64,000 nt of DNA from positions 1 to 64,000 of the forward strand of contig JAKFVT010000029.1 in the NCBI GenBank assembly GCA_021732005.1. Direction: 5' to 3'. The notes under the pieces are model-generated. The model saw nothing but the letters and a program-made list of their open reading frames with translations, did no database searches and was not told where the DNA came from. This DNA comes from Mycobacterium sp. Lineage in GTDB: Bacteria > Actinomycetota > Actinomycetes > Mycobacteriales > Mycobacteriaceae. Made by a program: the position numbers and the translations under genes. This document shows positions 17,529 to 27,010 of this stretch, one piece after another. Numbering within the stretch: position 1 is the first letter of the stretch; every line of letters starts with the position of its first letter.

Positions 17529-18637
17529 GTTGGGGCGTGGCGCAGCAGCGCTCCCACACCATCAGTGAGTCGCAGATGTTCTGGAGCGCAGACGAGGTCG
17601 GCGCCGATTGCCAGCGCCGCGTATGGGAGCGCCTCGTCGGCGCGCAGGGTCTGTGTCGGCGCGATGCCGAAGTCGGACAGCGTGTCCGGATCGGAACCCG
17701 GCAGCGTCAGATCATCGCCGGCAAGCACCGTTTCGTCATGCATCTGTCCGATGATCAACGTAGCGACCGAACGCTCGCGCAGTGCCGCGGTCACCGCCGC
17801 GAGCCCGGCCACCGCAAGACCTGACCCACGCCCCTCTTCGGCCCCGTACCGATCCATGATCCTGCCGCTATGGATGCTGCGCCTGTTGTTCAACTCGTGC
17901 GCGACGGCCACGCGGACAACACGGTCCACCCCGGTCTGGCGAGACCCGACTCCAGGTTGGACGATACGTTCGGCAACCCGATGCGGCAGCTCGGACACCA
18001 ACTCGGCCCGCACCCGCTCCTGGCCGACGAGAACGATGAAATCCAGCGGATGGCCGTCCATCTCCGCGGTGAGCCGGTCGGCGACCGCGCGGAGGTTCTT
18101 CCGCACCTCCTCCTCCACCCGATGTTGCGAATCTCCCCACGCGTTCAAGCCCGCCGAAGCCGCCTTGTGGACCGGAAAGCCCTCCCCCACAACGGTCTCC
18201 GAGAAGGTCGACTTCCCTTGATAGCGGGTGAGATCGGCGCCGACCTGATCGACAGCTGCGACCATATACGGCCCCGAGACAGATCCGTTCTCGACGAGCG
18301 GAATGACGTAGGGAAGTTCCGAGGCCCGGATCACCGGGGTGACGGGCGGCACGACGAGGTGCTCGTCGACCGCCACTCCGTCCAGGCTGACAATCAACGC
18401 CCGCCCACTCCGATGCTCTGTTGCCGGCCGCTCGTTCATTGCGCGCGTGACCGACGCGATCAGCGGCTGCGGTGCGCCCTGTTGCTCCAACTCACGGGCG
18501 ACGTCACGCTCGAGCACCTCGAGGCGCTCTGCCGCGTCCTGCGTGTCATGGGAGTCGTCGTAGTAAACCGAGGCGACCGGGCCTCGGGTGGCAAGAAGTT
18601 TCTGTGCCAGCGGTGAATACGTGGCTGCGCGCGTCAT
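17519..18637 (-). CDS. Rv2629-like protein (eRF1/Vms1-like fold)
   Basis: 372 residues, nearly the same length as M. tuberculosis Rv2629 (374), a DosR-regulon protein of release-factor-1-like fold sometimes grouped with bacterial archaeo-eukaryotic release factors. Matching features include VASVYYDDSHDTQDAAERLE at the start and AVAGLAAVTAALRERSVATLIIG in the last third. A ribosome-rescue or translation-linked role has been proposed for the fold; none is proven here. Start ATG 18637 has AAGGAG upstream. A DosR-like box lies 94 bp upstream. Confidence 0.85.
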   Translation of the reverse strand: MTRAATYSPLAQKLLATRGPVASVYYDDSHDTQDAAERLEVLERDVARELEQQGAPQPLIASVTRAMNERPATEHRSGRALIVSLDGVAVDEHLVVPPVTPVIRASELPYVIPLVENGSVSGPYMVAAVDQVGADLTRYQGKSTFSETVVGEGFPVHKAASAGLNAWGDSQHRVEEEVRKNLRAVADRLTAEMDGHPLDFIVLVGQERVRAELVSELPHRVAERIVQPGVGSRQTGVDRVVRVAVAHELNNRRSIHSGRIMDRYGAEEGRGSGLAVAGLAAVTAALRERSVATLIIGQMHDETVLAGDDLTLPGSDPDTLSDFGIAPTQTLRADEALPYAALAIGADLVCAPEHLRLTDGVGALLRHAPTQG

Positions 18638-18731
18638 CGGTGATCTCCTTCCGATCTGACGGGATCGGTTTTCGCCGAGCAGAGTCTCGGCCGCTGCGAC
18701 CCACGATGCGCGCGGCGGCCAGCACCGACAA

Positions 18732-18745
18732 GTGCCAAAAGTCCC
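18732..18745 (-). promoter_or_regulatory. DosR-like box upstream of the Rv2629-like gene
   Basis: GTGCCAAAAGTCCC on the plus strand matches 11 of 14 core positions and is nearly identical to the box at 8908-8921. No good partner 21 bp away was found. A GC-rich inverted repeat (CCGGG and CCCGG, about 18750-18766) lies next to it and could end transcription of the upstream nitroreductase gene. Confidence 0.6.
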
Positions 18746-18790
18746 CGCGCCGGGGGCCCTTCCCGGGGCGTGACCGGCGCCGCGGGTGCC

Positions 18791-19786
18791 CTAACCGACG
18801 AACGCCGAGCCGTCCAGGCGGCGTAGGGCATCGGCCAGCGGTCGTCGCGGCGTCGCCGGTAACGGGTCGGCGTTCAGTGGTGACCACCCCACTCTCAGTA
18901 ATATCTGGGGGAACTGTTCACTGCCGAACACGTCCGCGCGTAACGCCTCTCGGGTGTCGGGGATCTCGAGTACCTCCGACACCGCGCATGAGGCCAGGCC
19001 CTGAGCGGTCGCGGTGAGCATGACGACGCTTACGGCTTCACCAGCACGCAATTGACACGCGATGCTGTCGATCGCGGTCCCGAGGGCAAGCAGAACACCG
19101 TTGTCTTCGGCTGCCGAGACCTCATCGGGTTGGTCGAGTGCCGTACCGGAGAAAATCCGGCCAGGCACCGCGGCGGCACCATCTATTGGTGGAACATTAT
19201 GCGCGGGAACACCTTCTGCTGCGGCGTAACGCCCGCTCCACGCCATCAGCTCAGCGACGTAGCCGGTGTCGTCGATGTGCCGGCGCGCTGCCCGCTCTAC
19301 CAATTCGACGAATTCACCGGTCGTTTCGACCCGCCGCATCGTGACGCCGAAGCGCGCCGCACGCGCGCCCATCAACGCGATGTCTCCCATCGCAACCGGC
19401 CACGAACTGTAGGTGCGCCGATCGGTTCGCCGCCGGGGAATGGCAGCCGCCATGGCGATATCGGCCTCTCCCGGCGGTCCGCGGTGCACCTGCACTGCCG
19501 CCAGATGATTGGGGTCGTCAGGATTCGGTACCCGATGGACCGACGCGCGCCAGCCCAGTGCCGCCAGTGCGACGGTGGCGTGATGCAGGGCAGCCCCACA
19601 ACTGACGATCAGGTCGCGGCCGTCAGGGTCGGTGTGAGGGAGGCGCAACTCGCGGCGCGAATACAGGTTGATGCTGTGCGGGCCGACTCTCCACTCCCAC
19701 GGCTGGGTGTTGTGGATAGACGGGGCACGGCCGGCCAAGTCCAAGGCTGCCCGCACGGTGGCGTCGTCAGGGAAATTGGTCGTCAT
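18791..19786 (-). CDS. Acg-family putative nitroreductase
   Basis: 331 residues of the Acg/Rv3127/Rv3131 nitroreductase-like family: RAALDLAGRAPSIHNTQPWEW at the N-terminus, DGRDLIVSCGAALHHATVAL, PRRRTDRRTYS and the C-terminal PLPATPRRPLADAL are typical. Acg of M. tuberculosis binds FMN but lacks NAD(P)H nitroreductase activity and may sequester flavin, so enzymatic function is uncertain. Start chosen at ATG 19786 (MTTNFPDD); the frame extends far upstream but only in non-conserved sequence. The first of two paralogues in the window (other at 25840). Confidence 0.85.
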   Translation of the reverse strand: MTTNFPDDATVRAALDLAGRAPSIHNTQPWEWRVGPHSINLYSRRELRLPHTDPDGRDLIVSCGAALHHATVALAALGWRASVHRVPNPDDPNHLAAVQVHRGPPGEADIAMAAAIPRRRTDRRTYSSWPVAMGDIALMGARAARFGVTMRRVETTGEFVELVERAARRHIDDTGYVAELMAWSGRYAAAEGVPAHNVPPIDGAAAVPGRIFSGTALDQPDEVSAAEDNGVLLALGTAIDSIACQLRAGEAVSVVMLTATAQGLASCAVSEVLEIPDTREALRADVFGSEQFPQILLRVGWSPLNADPLPATPRRPLADALRRLDGSAFVG

Positions 19787-19982
19787 CGCTGCCCACCGCC
19801 TTCCGTGCATGATGCTGGCTGAACCGACGATGCCGGTCATGTGCACGGCGAACCAGAGCCGCAAGTCCCCAAAGTTGATGACCGGTGGTCTGCCAGCACC
19901 GTTCGGTCGCCGGAGCTGCCCGATCCACCGCCCTCCCTGCGGATTTCCATCGCCGGACCGCGAGCTCGACGATGTGTCGCTG

Positions 19983-20017
19983 AGGACTAGTGGCCTTCGG
20001 GCAGGGACTTTCGCCCC
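19983..20017 (+). promoter_or_regulatory. Pair of DosR-like boxes upstream of USP-devR
   Basis: GGGACTTTCGCCCC (20004-20017) matches 12 of 14 core positions, the best in the window. AGGACTAGTGGCCT (19983-19996) matches 9 of 14 and starts exactly 21 bp upstream. The strong box ends 64 nt before the ATG at 20082. In M. tuberculosis the Rv3134c-devR-devS operon is autoregulated through DosR boxes, so the same is likely here. The remaining 295-bp divergent gap (19787-20081) shows nothing else. Confidence 0.72.
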
Positions 20018-20081
20018 TGCGTCGCGCAGGGTCTTGACGCTAGCGTCGAAATGATCCCGGCAAGTTGACAGGAACCGGCCA

Positions 20082-20945
20082 ATGCCCGAACGAGAGCGTG
20101 TCGCGCCGTCTGTCGTCGTGGGCGTCGACGGTTCGCGGTGGGCCATCGAGGCGGCGTGCTGGGCTGTCGATGAGGCGGTCCGCCGGGACATCCCGTTGCG
20201 CTTGGTTTATGCCGTCGACTCCGGAGAAGACAATGACGATGCCGAACGCATCGCCCGCCAATTCGCCGCGGCCCAAACCGCGGTGCGCTGCACGGCCGCC
20301 GCCGTCGAGTCGACCGATAGGCCGGTCAAGATCGAGGCGGAGATCGTGCAGCAGCAGCCTGTGGCAGCCTTGCTCGACGCATCCAAAGGCGCCGCCATGC
20401 TGTGCGTGGGCGCCATCGGGTTGAACCACTTCCGCGACCGACACATCGGGTCCACCGCCACCGCCCTGGCGACAGCAGCGCGCTGTCCGGTCGCCGTGGT
20501 CAGAGGGCATGACCCGGTGGCGTCGGCCCAGCGATGTGTGGCCGTCGAACTGGACGGGTCAACCGGTGATGGCGCCTTGCGGCACGGCTTCGATGAGGCT
20601 CGTTCGCGCGGTGCGCCGTTGCGGGTGCTGACGACCTGGCGGTCGCGGTACCCCGACATCCACGACGGCCACGCCGTCGCCGCCGGAAACCGAGATGCCA
20701 AGGCGGCCCTGGAACGTCGCCTGAAATGCTGGCGCGCACGCTATCCCGAAGTGGACGTCACCACGGTGGCCCTGCACGGCAACTCGTTGAGTTACCTGAT
20801 CACACACGGCGATTCGATCCAGCTGTTGGTCGTAGCCCACGAACGCGGCCAGGGTATCGCGGAACTGCTGGGAGCAGCCGGAAATGCGGTGCTGGCGCAT
20901 GCCGATTGCTCGGTATTGGTCTGCGAGCCGCAGAACCTGTTGTAG
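20082..20945 (+). CDS. Tandem-domain universal stress protein (Rv3134c-like)
   Basis: 287 residues with two USP domains. Domain 1 starts [19 protein letters not shown] and has the nucleotide-binding segment VGAIGLNHFRDRHIGSTATALATAARCPVAVV. Domain 2 (about residue 150 on) is more diverged and its G-rich loop is less clear. It lies 39 nt upstream of devR, as Rv3134c lies upstream of devR in M. tuberculosis. The pair of DosR boxes precedes it. Role: probable ATP-binding stress protein made under hypoxia. Confidence 0.9.
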   Translation: MPERERVAPSVVVGVDGSRWAIEAACWAVDEAVRRDIPLRLVYAVDSGEDNDDAERIARQFAAAQTAVRCTAAAVESTDRPVKIEAEIVQQQPVAALLDASKGAAMLCVGAIGLNHFRDRHIGSTATALATAARCPVAVVRGHDPVASAQRCVAVELDGSTGDGALRHGFDEARSRGAPLRVLTTWRSRYPDIHDGHAVAAGNRDAKAALERRLKCWRARYPEVDVTTVALHGNSLSYLITHGDSIQLLVVAHERGQGIAELLGAAGNAVLAHADCSVLVCEPQNLL

Positions 20946-20984
20946 ACCGCGAAAAACACTGATCCCCGATTTCTGGAGGCCGGC

Positions 20985-21638
20985 ATGGTGAAAGTCTTTC
21001 TGGTAGATGATCACGAGGTGGTCCGCCGCGGGCTCATCGACCTTCTGAGCGCGGATCCGGATCTGGAGATCGTCGGTGAGGCCGGCTCCGTCGCCCAGGC
21101 GATGGCACGGATTCCCGCGGCGAAGCCCGACGTCGCGGTGCTCGATGTGCAGCTGCCCGACGGTAACGGTGTCGAGCTGTGTCGTGACCTGCTGTCCGTG
21201 CTCTCCGACTTGCGCTGTTTGATGCTGACCTCGTACACCTCCGACGAGGCCATGCTGGACGCGGTCCTGGCCGGCGCCAGCGGGTACGTTGTCAAAGACA
21301 TCAAGGGCATGCAGTTGGCCCAGGCCGTCAAGGACGTCGGCGCGGGCCGCTCGCTGCTGGACAACCGGGCGGCCGCGGCATTGATGGCCAAGTTGCGCGG
21401 TGCGACACAGCGATCCGATCCGCTCTCCGGCCTGACCGATCAGGAAAGGTCGTTGCTGACCCTGCTCGGCGAGGGCCTGACCAACAAACAGATCGCCGAC
21501 CGGATGTTCCTCACCGAGAAGACGATCAAGAACTATGTCTCACGGCTCCTGGCGAAACTGGGAATGGAGCGGCGCACCCAGGCGGCGGTGTTCGTCGCCA
21601 AACTGGATCATCCGACCCACGAGCACGGCGGATATTAG
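20985..21638 (+). CDS. devR: DevR/DosR response regulator
   Basis: 217 residues, the same length as M. tuberculosis DevR, and clearly of that subfamily: [17 protein letters not shown] start, phospho-acceptor D54 in [14 protein letters not shown]82 in [14 protein letters not shown]104 in YVVKDIKGM, and the DNA-binding helix region [38 protein letters not shown] (split). It binds 18-20 bp palindromes upstream of dormancy genes. No devS gene follows; the next gene is convergent and overlaps by 4 nt. Fast growers such as M. smegmatis have two DosR paralogues, so this may be the second one. Confidence 0.95.
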   Translation: MVKVFLVDDHEVVRRGLIDLLSADPDLEIVGEAGSVAQAMARIPAAKPDVAVLDVQLPDGNGVELCRDLLSVLSDLRCLMLTSYTSDEAMLDAVLAGASGYVVKDIKGMQLAQAVKDVGAGRSLLDNRAAAALMAKLRGATQRSDPLSGLTDQERSLLTLLGEGLTNKQIADRMFLTEKTIKNYVSRLLAKLGMERRTQAAVFVAKLDHPTHEHGGY

Positions 21639-22426
21639 CCGAAGCCCGGCCGGGCCGCCTGCCTCACCAGTAGGACCGAGCAGTCCGGATAGCCCAGGAT
21701 CGGATGACAATTCGGCATGCTGAGCGAGGTGAGGGTGTCCGCATCCGAAGCGCCGACGACCGCGAGACCGATCTTCCGCTCGTGCGGATCCTCATCGTGG
21801 CTGCCCACCCACCCGGTGCCGGCCGAAACCGTCTCGACGTGAACATCGGGATACCGCCGAATCCAGCTGTCCACGCGCCGATCGATCTGCCGGACGGTCG
21901 CGTCGCGTAATCGACCTTCCTGCATGGCCAGGTGCACGACATCGTCATTGTCGGCATCATCGGACAGCACCACTGACACCACGCCCCCGACGCGTGCCCT
22001 GCCATCGTCGCCGCTGCGGATGATGGCAACCGGGCATCGAGCATGCTCGGCGAGATGACCCGCCGTTCCACCGAAGAGCCGTCCCGCTGCCACATGCGGT
22101 GGACGGGCGCCGATACACACCATCGCGGCGGCGGCAGACTCCCGGTCGAGCACCTCGCCAGGTGATCCCACCACCGATGCGGTCTCGACAACTACGCCAG
22201 GATGCGTCTGGATCGCCACATCCTGGGCTTCGACAAGTACTGCGTCCCAACCACACTCACCGCCTGACACGCCCGGAGGAGCCGTCGGCACGGCGTGAAC
22301 CAGCCGCAACGTCACGCCGCGGCTGACGGCCTCGGGCACCGCCCAGTTGACCGCGTTCAGCGACCATGGGGAGCCATCGACTCCCACCACCACGGCACCA
22401 GGTGGTTCAACGGCGTGAGCGTCCAC
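21635..22426 (-). CDS. Tandem-domain universal stress protein (Rv2028c-like position)
   Basis: 263 residues, GTG start. Domain 1 is a standard USP ([53 protein letters not shown]). Domain 2 is diverged and lacks a clear G-loop. It is the last gene of the minus-strand operon led by the second nitroreductase; in M. tuberculosis Rv2028c similarly follows pfkB. It begins 8 nt after the small membrane protein gene. Likely stress-induced with the operon. Confidence 0.87.
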   Translation of the reverse strand: MDAHAVEPPGAVVVGVDGSPWSLNAVNWAVPEAVSRGVTLRLVHAVPTAPPGVSGGECGWDAVLVEAQDVAIQTHPGVVVETASVVGSPGEVLDRESAAAAMVCIGARPPHVAAGRLFGGTAGHLAEHARCPVAIIRSGDDGRARVGGVVSVVLSDDADNDDVVHLAMQEGRLRDATVRQIDRRVDSWIRRYPDVHVETVSAGTGWVGSHDEDPHERKIGLAVVGASDADTLTSLSMPNCHPILGYPDCSVLLVRQAARPGFG

Positions 22427-22434
22427 GGGGGCAC

Positions 22435-22785
22435 CTACGGCCGAAAGGTGATCGCCAGAATGGCGGCGTCTGCCAGCAAGAGTCCCAGCCCCAACAGCGG
22501 AACCACGATGCCGTACCTGCGATTCGCGGCGAACACCGACGCGACGATCGTCAGCAGCGCTACCACAGGTGGCCCGTACGCGAGGATCCCGAACCAGAAC
22601 TCACCTGGACCCATGTGCGGGCAGGCCGTCGTGTCGGTACACCGCGCGATGCCCATCACGGCGCCGAAAGCAACGAACATGACCACGACCGCAGCCGGAA
22701 TCGTCAGCAGCGCCAGAAACCAGTTGAGCCAGGCCGGAATACCGCGACGGGCATCCGGGGTCGCCCCCTGCGTCGTCTCGATCAT
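22435..22785 (-). CDS. Small membrane protein, three predicted TM segments
   Basis: 116 residues from ATG 22785, which overlaps the pfkB stop in ATGA and has AAGGAG 7 nt upstream. Three hydrophobic segments are visible: NWFLALLTIPAAVVVMFVAFGAV, FGILAYGPPVVALLTIVASVF and YGIVVPLLGLGLLLADAAILAI. A cysteine pair (RCTDTTACPH) sits in the first loop. I do not recognise a family. It is inserted between pfkB and the USP gene, which are neighbours in M. tuberculosis. Confidence 0.8.
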   Translation of the reverse strand: MIETTQGATPDARRGIPAWLNWFLALLTIPAAVVVMFVAFGAVMGIARCTDTTACPHMGPGEFWFGILAYGPPVVALLTIVASVFAANRRYGIVVPLLGLGLLLADAAILAITFRP

Positions 22786-23762
22786 GGTGTGCTCCTTGCT
22801 CCGCCACTGCATTCAGGGACCACCGGCGCCGGAGCCGGAACCTGCTCGAGATAGCGGTCGACATCGACTCGGTCGAATGTCGACGTGCCCGGCGTCTGCA
22901 GCTTCGCTGTCGCTGCGGCGATACCGTAGCGAACCGCGCTCTCCATCCCCCACTCGCGAGACAACCCGACCACGATGCCGGCGACCATCGCGTCACCGGC
23001 ACCCACACCGCTGACAGTGGGAACGGCGACCGGCGCGAAGCGACTGCACCGTTCCCCTGTGACGAGCAAGGCTCCGTCAGCGCCGAGGGAGACCACGATC
23101 ACTTCGGCGACGCCACGGTCGATCAAATCCCGGGCGGCAGCTATTTGTTCGCACTCGGTGACCAGCGGACGGCCCACGCATTCCCGTAGCTCGCGCACAC
23201 TGGGTTTCAGCAGGAACACGCCCGAGGTGATGTGCTCGAGACCCCCACCCGAGGTGTCGAGGACGAGCCGGACCTGACGCCGTCGGCATATGTCAGCGAT
23301 CCGCTGATAGAAGTCGGCAGGCACGCCGGGCGGCAGGCTGCCGCTCGCGACCACGAATGCGGCGCCAGTTGCACTGGCTTCGATCACCTCGAGGCAGCGC
23401 AACTGCTCGTCGGCGGTCAGCGTGGGTCCAGGCAACACGAACCGGTACTGCCGGCCCGTCGACCGTTCGTTGACGGTGAAGCTCTCCCGGGTGTCCCCGC
23501 GCAACGCGACGAAGGTATTCGGCACCATGGCGGCATCGAGAACCTCGACCAGGCGTGCGCCGATCGGACCGCCGGCCGTGAGCACGGCCGAGACGGGAGC
23601 ACCCAACGCCCGCGCAAAACGGGCGACGTTGATTCCACCGCCGCCGGCATCGTATTGGTCTGCGCAGCAACGGACTTTGTCGGTTGGCCCCACACGTTCG
23701 GCGTCAACTGTGACGTCGAGTGCCGGATTCATCGTCACCGTGACGATCACGGGGGCGGTCAC
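22782..23762 (-). CDS. pfkB: PfkB-family sugar kinase (6-phosphofructokinase II type)
   Basis: 326 residues, GTG start overlapping the preceding stop (GTGA). Ribokinase-fold kinase: N-terminal [12 protein letters not shown], substrate region [17 protein letters not shown], and the C-terminal anion-hole/catalytic motif [16 protein letters not shown] with the base Asp. Closest by features and context to M. tuberculosis PfkB (Rv2029c), a DosR-regulon phosphofructokinase. It is cotranscribed with the Rv2030c-like gene. Use of fructose-6-phosphate is inferred; related enzymes can use tagatose-6-phosphate or fructose-1-phosphate. Confidence 0.9.
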   Translation of the reverse strand: MTAPVIVTVTMNPALDVTVDAERVGPTDKVRCCADQYDAGGGGINVARFARALGAPVSAVLTAGGPIGARLVEVLDAAMVPNTFVALRGDTRESFTVNERSTGRQYRFVLPGPTLTADEQLRCLEVIEASATGAAFVVASGSLPPGVPADFYQRIADICRRRQVRLVLDTSGGGLEHITSGVFLLKPSVRELRECVGRPLVTECEQIAAARDLIDRGVAEVIVVSLGADGALLVTGERCSRFAPVAVPTVSGVGAGDAMVAGIVVGLSREWGMESAVRYGIAAATAKLQTPGTSTFDRVDVDRYLEQVPAPAPVVPECSGGARSTP

Positions 23763-25801
23763 AGGCCGGTCGGGTAAGTCTCGGGGGTCTCGCCCTCGAC
23801 CCAGACGCTGTTGACCTCCAACGGTTCCAGGGCGGTCGTGTGATCGATGTGAATGATCGCGTCGTACTGATCGCCCGGCCGCACGTGGTAGTAGTGACTC
23901 TGCCGTTCGGTGGCGGGTTGATATATGACCCCGATCGCCCGGCTCAGCCGAACGGTGTCCAGTGGCTCGGCCGCCTCACGACTGACGAGTGCGGACACCA
24001 AGAACTCTGGCCGGTCGACCTCGTGCAGGAGTTCCTCGACGCTGCCGTTGAGAGCGGGCCGGACCACCTTCCGCTCGGCGAGGGCACCCCATTCACTTGC
24101 GGCGGTAACCGTGCCCGAGTAGGTGGTGAATCCGATCAACGCCGCCTGCTCGGCATAACCCTCTCGAACGAGCTGCCCCAGCGTCAGCTGCCCGTCGGAC
24201 CCCACCTCGGTTGCTCGGGCGTCACCGACGTGGGAATTGTGTGCCCACACCACGATTCGAGCAGGTTCGCCGTCGTGCTGATGCAGATGGGCGCGCAGCG
24301 CTTTCAACGTATCGAACATGTGCTGGTCCCGCAGATTCCATGAGGAAACCCGGCTGCCGAACATCGAGCGGTAGTAGACCTCCGCGTTGCGGACGGTCTG
24401 CGCATTCTGTTGCGCGTAGAACAGTTCGTCTTCGGCGAGAAGTCCGTCTCGGCGCGCGTACTGCAGGCCACTGCGCTGCAGGTCGACCAGCTGCTCGACG
24501 ACCTGCCGCTCGCATGACATCCCGGCACCGAAGGCGGCGGCGAAACCGTACGCCTGACCGTCGTCCGCGCCGGTGTGATCGAAGCAGGCGTACCGTTCTC
24601 GCGCCCGTTGCGCTGCTGCGGGGTCTACGTTCTCGAGGTATCCGATCACCTCATGCATCGACCGATGCAGGCTGTAGAGATCCAAGCCGTAGAAGCCCGC
24701 CTCGCGCCGACCGTCGGCGCGGCACCCGGCATTGTGCGCGCGCAGCCAGGCGGTGAAGTCTCGGACGGTCGTATTGCGCCACATCCACGCTGGGAACCGC
24801 TCGAATCCTTTCAGCGCATCGTCGGCCGAGGCATCGTCACTCCGGCCACGGACATACCGATTCACCCGGTACGCGTCGGGCCAGTCGGCTTCCGCCGCCA
24901 CCGCGCAGAAGCCTTTCTCCTGGATCAGCCATTTGGTGATCTCAGCTCGCGCTTCGTAAAACTCGCGAGTGCCGTGCGAGCTCTCACCGATCAGCACGAC
25001 CCGCGCATCGCCGACGATCTCCTCCAGCGCTTCCCTCGGCGGCACGCCCGAGGGCGCGTCGACAGCACAGCGGGCGATCACCTCCGCCGGTGTTTCGGCT
25101 ATGCGCAGCCGCGCGGTGCCGATGCCGGTCGTCGGAGTGGCCAGCAGATCCCGCACCTCTGTGTCACTGACCTGCTCGAAGTTCCAAAATGACTCCCCCA
25201 CCGCCAGGAACGGGGTGGGCATCGACGCACAGACGAGATCGTCGACGAGACCGGCGAATTCGCGACAGGTCGATTGCGGCGCGGCGGGGACGGCGACCAC
25301 GATCTCAGCCGGGTCCATATCCCGCAATGCCTGAACGGCGGCGAGCATGCTCGCCCCGGTGGCCAGGCCGTCGTCAACGAGGATCACCGTCTTGCCCGCC
25401 AACTCCAGCGGCGGGCGGCCGCCGCGATAGGCCCCCTCGCGCCGCGCCAGTTCCCGGGCCTCTCGCTCGGTGACGTCACGCAACTCCTGCGTTGTCACCC
25501 GCAATGCCCGGATGACGTCATCATTGACCACCACCCGCCCACCGGAAGCCAAGGCACCCATCGCGAACTCGTTGTGCCCGGGTGCACCCAGCTTGCGGAC
25601 GATGAAGGCATCCAGCGGAGCCCCCAGTGCCGCAGCGACTTCCCAGGCCACCGGTACGCCGCCGCGGGCCAGCCCGAGCACCACGAGGCCGTCGCGAGCG
25701 CGATAGCCGTCCAACAAGTGAGCCAGCACGCGACCAGCTTCTCGGCGATCGCGGAAGATCCGCCGTGGATGTTGGTGTGCAGTCGTTCGCGCAGTGGTCA
25801 T
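23759..25801 (-). CDS. Phosphoribosyltransferase / erythromycin-esterase fusion (Rv2030c-like)
   Basis: 680 residues, matching Rv2030c (681). N-terminal phosphoribosyltransferase domain (about 1-215): [15 protein letters not shown] and the PRPP loop [15 protein letters not shown]-terminal erythromycin-esterase domain (about 240-670): [55 protein letters not shown], all with conserved Glu/His. Real substrates are unknown; macrolide hydrolysis is not implied. I start at ATG 25801 because GGAG sits 6 nt upstream; ATG 25813 is the alternative. It lies 38 nt after the nitroreductase gene in the same operon. Confidence 0.9.
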   Translation of the reverse strand: MTTARTTAHQHPRRIFRDRREAGRVLAHLLDGYRARDGLVVLGLARGGVPVAWEVAAALGAPLDAFIVRKLGAPGHNEFAMGALASGGRVVVNDDVIRALRVTTQELRDVTEREARELARREGAYRGGRPPLELAGKTVILVDDGLATGASMLAAVQALRDMDPAEIVVAVPAAPQSTCREFAGLVDDLVCASMPTPFLAVGESFWNFEQVSDTEVRDLLATPTTGIGTARLRIAETPAEVIARCAVDAPSGVPPREALEEIVGDARVVLIGESSHGTREFYEARAEITKWLIQEKGFCAVAAEADWPDAYRVNRYVRGRSDDASADDALKGFERFPAWMWRNTTVRDFTAWLRAHNAGCRADGRREAGFYGLDLYSLHRSMHEVIGYLENVDPAAAQRARERYACFDHTGADDGQAYGFAAAFGAGMSCERQVVEQLVDLQRSGLQYARRDGLLAEDELFYAQQNAQTVRNAEVYYRSMFGSRVSSWNLRDQHMFDTLKALRAHLHQHDGEPARIVVWAHNSHVGDARATEVGSDGQLTLGQLVREGYAEQAALIGFTTYSGTVTAASEWGALAERKVVRPALNGSVEELLHEVDRPEFLVSALVSREAAEPLDTVRLSRAIGVIYQPATERQSHYYHVRPGDQYDAIIHIDHTTALEPLEVNSVWVEGETPETYPTGL

Positions 25802-25839
25802 GAGTGACTCCATTCAGTCTTTCAAGCGTTCCCGAAGGT

Positions 25840-26823
25840 TCAACCGCGGAACTCGAGCACATCCGGCAGCGGCCGGCGCGGGGTGACCGGGGGTAGCTGC
25901 GCGATCACCGGCGCCAAGCCGATGCGGATCAGCAGTTGCGGATGGTCCTCGGCACCGGTGAGGGCGCGGACCACGGCGCGGCTGGCCTCAATCTCGGTGA
26001 TATGGGTCAGCGTGCAGGTGGCCAACCCGGCCAGGGTGGCTTCCAGCAGCACATCGGAGAGCACCTCGCCGCAGTCCAGGGCATCCCGGCGGGAGTCTTC
26101 ATAGGTCGACAGCACCAAGATCCTGGACCGGTCGTAGGGGACCTCCGGCCGCCGGTCGGGATGCTCTGGTGCCGGGAACACGCGGGCGACGTCGACTCGG
26201 TCGCTCTCGGCGACTGAAACCAGGCTGCTATAGGGAACACCAGCGGATACCTCGTATGGTGCTGTCCACCAGTCTAATTCGGCGTGATACGAGGCGTCGT
26301 AGCGACGCAGCGACTCAGTGAGCCGCGAAGCCTCGGCCAACTGCGGACGGACCGAGTCCGGCAATACCCGCAGCGTCACCCGATCAGTGTCGATCGTGCT
26401 ACGCAACACCGCCTCGAACGACGCCCAATCCGGCGGTGGCGCAAGCGGTAACCGGTCAGTGCGCCGCGCCAAGATCGCATCGGCGCGCTTACGCACAGCA
26501 TCGGTCACAAACTCCACGGCGCTGAAGTCGATCGTCGCCAGGTGGTCACGTTCATTCGGATTGGGAAACCGCGAGATGACCGTCTGCCAACCGGCGGCAG
26601 CGACCGCCACCCGGAGATGGTCAAGGACGGCTCCACAACTGATGACTGCCTCCCGGCCGGACCGGTCCGTTGCATGCGGCACCCGGCTGGCGTCGAGGAA
26701 GAGTTTCAGCGAAGGCCCTTCGGCAACCCACCGCCACGGTTGACTGTTGTGCACCGAGGGCGCCCGGCACGCCAACTCCACCGCGTTCGCGATCACCTGG
26801 GGATCAAGCGCCGACATGGCCAT
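25840..26823 (-). CDS. Acg-family putative nitroreductase (second copy)
   Basis: 327 residues from ATG 26823; TTG 26829 (with GAAGG upstream) and ATG 26817 are alternatives. Family signatures: ANAVELACRAPSVHNSQPWRW, REAVISCGAVLDHLRVAV, RRTDRLPLAPPPDW, and C-terminal LPPVTPRRPLPDVL. It is the Acg (Rv2032) type of flavin-binding protein. It leads the operon that runs through the Rv2030c-like, pfkB, membrane-protein and USP genes; in M. tuberculosis acg is instead divergent from hspX-Rv2030c, and no hspX is seen here. Confidence 0.87.
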   Translation of the reverse strand: MAMSALDPQVIANAVELACRAPSVHNSQPWRWVAEGPSLKLFLDASRVPHATDRSGREAVISCGAVLDHLRVAVAAAGWQTVISRFPNPNERDHLATIDFSAVEFVTDAVRKRADAILARRTDRLPLAPPPDWASFEAVLRSTIDTDRVTLRVLPDSVRPQLAEASRLTESLRRYDASYHAELDWWTAPYEVSAGVPYSSLVSVAESDRVDVARVFPAPEHPDRRPEVPYDRSRILVLSTYEDSRRDALDCGEVLSDVLLEATLAGLATCTLTHITEIEASRAVVRALTGAEDHPQLLIRIGLAPVIAQLPPVTPRRPLPDVLEFRG

Positions 26824-26879
26824 GGGCAATCACCGCCTTCTATGTCCATGACACTACGTCCGCGCGCAGCGGATGCCAG

Positions 26880-26915
26880 GGGTCAGAAGTCACCTTTGCC
26901 GGGGACCTACCTCGA
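26880..26915. promoter_or_regulatory. DosR-like boxes in the divergent promoter
   Basis: GGGTCAGAAGTCAC (26880-26893) matches 10 of 14 core positions and GGGACCTACCTCGA (26902-26915) matches 9 of 14; starts are 22 bp apart. A further 9-of-14 motif is at 26938-26951. They lie in the 187-bp gap between the nitroreductase operon (minus) and the Rv2004c-like gene (plus), both of which have DosR-regulon counterparts. Confidence 0.55.
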
Positions 26916-27010
26916 AGGCCTTTGTGCTCCGGAGGGAAGGACCTTGCACCCCCACGGAGTGGCCGGAGGACCGCTGCGATCATCGGGTCTGCGAGACGAG
27001 GATCGACGAT

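Noticed and set aside
19787..20191. N-terminal extension of the first Acg-type protein
   Set aside because: Not family-like and it would cover the DosR boxes and the divergent USP promoter; ATG 19786 fits the family.
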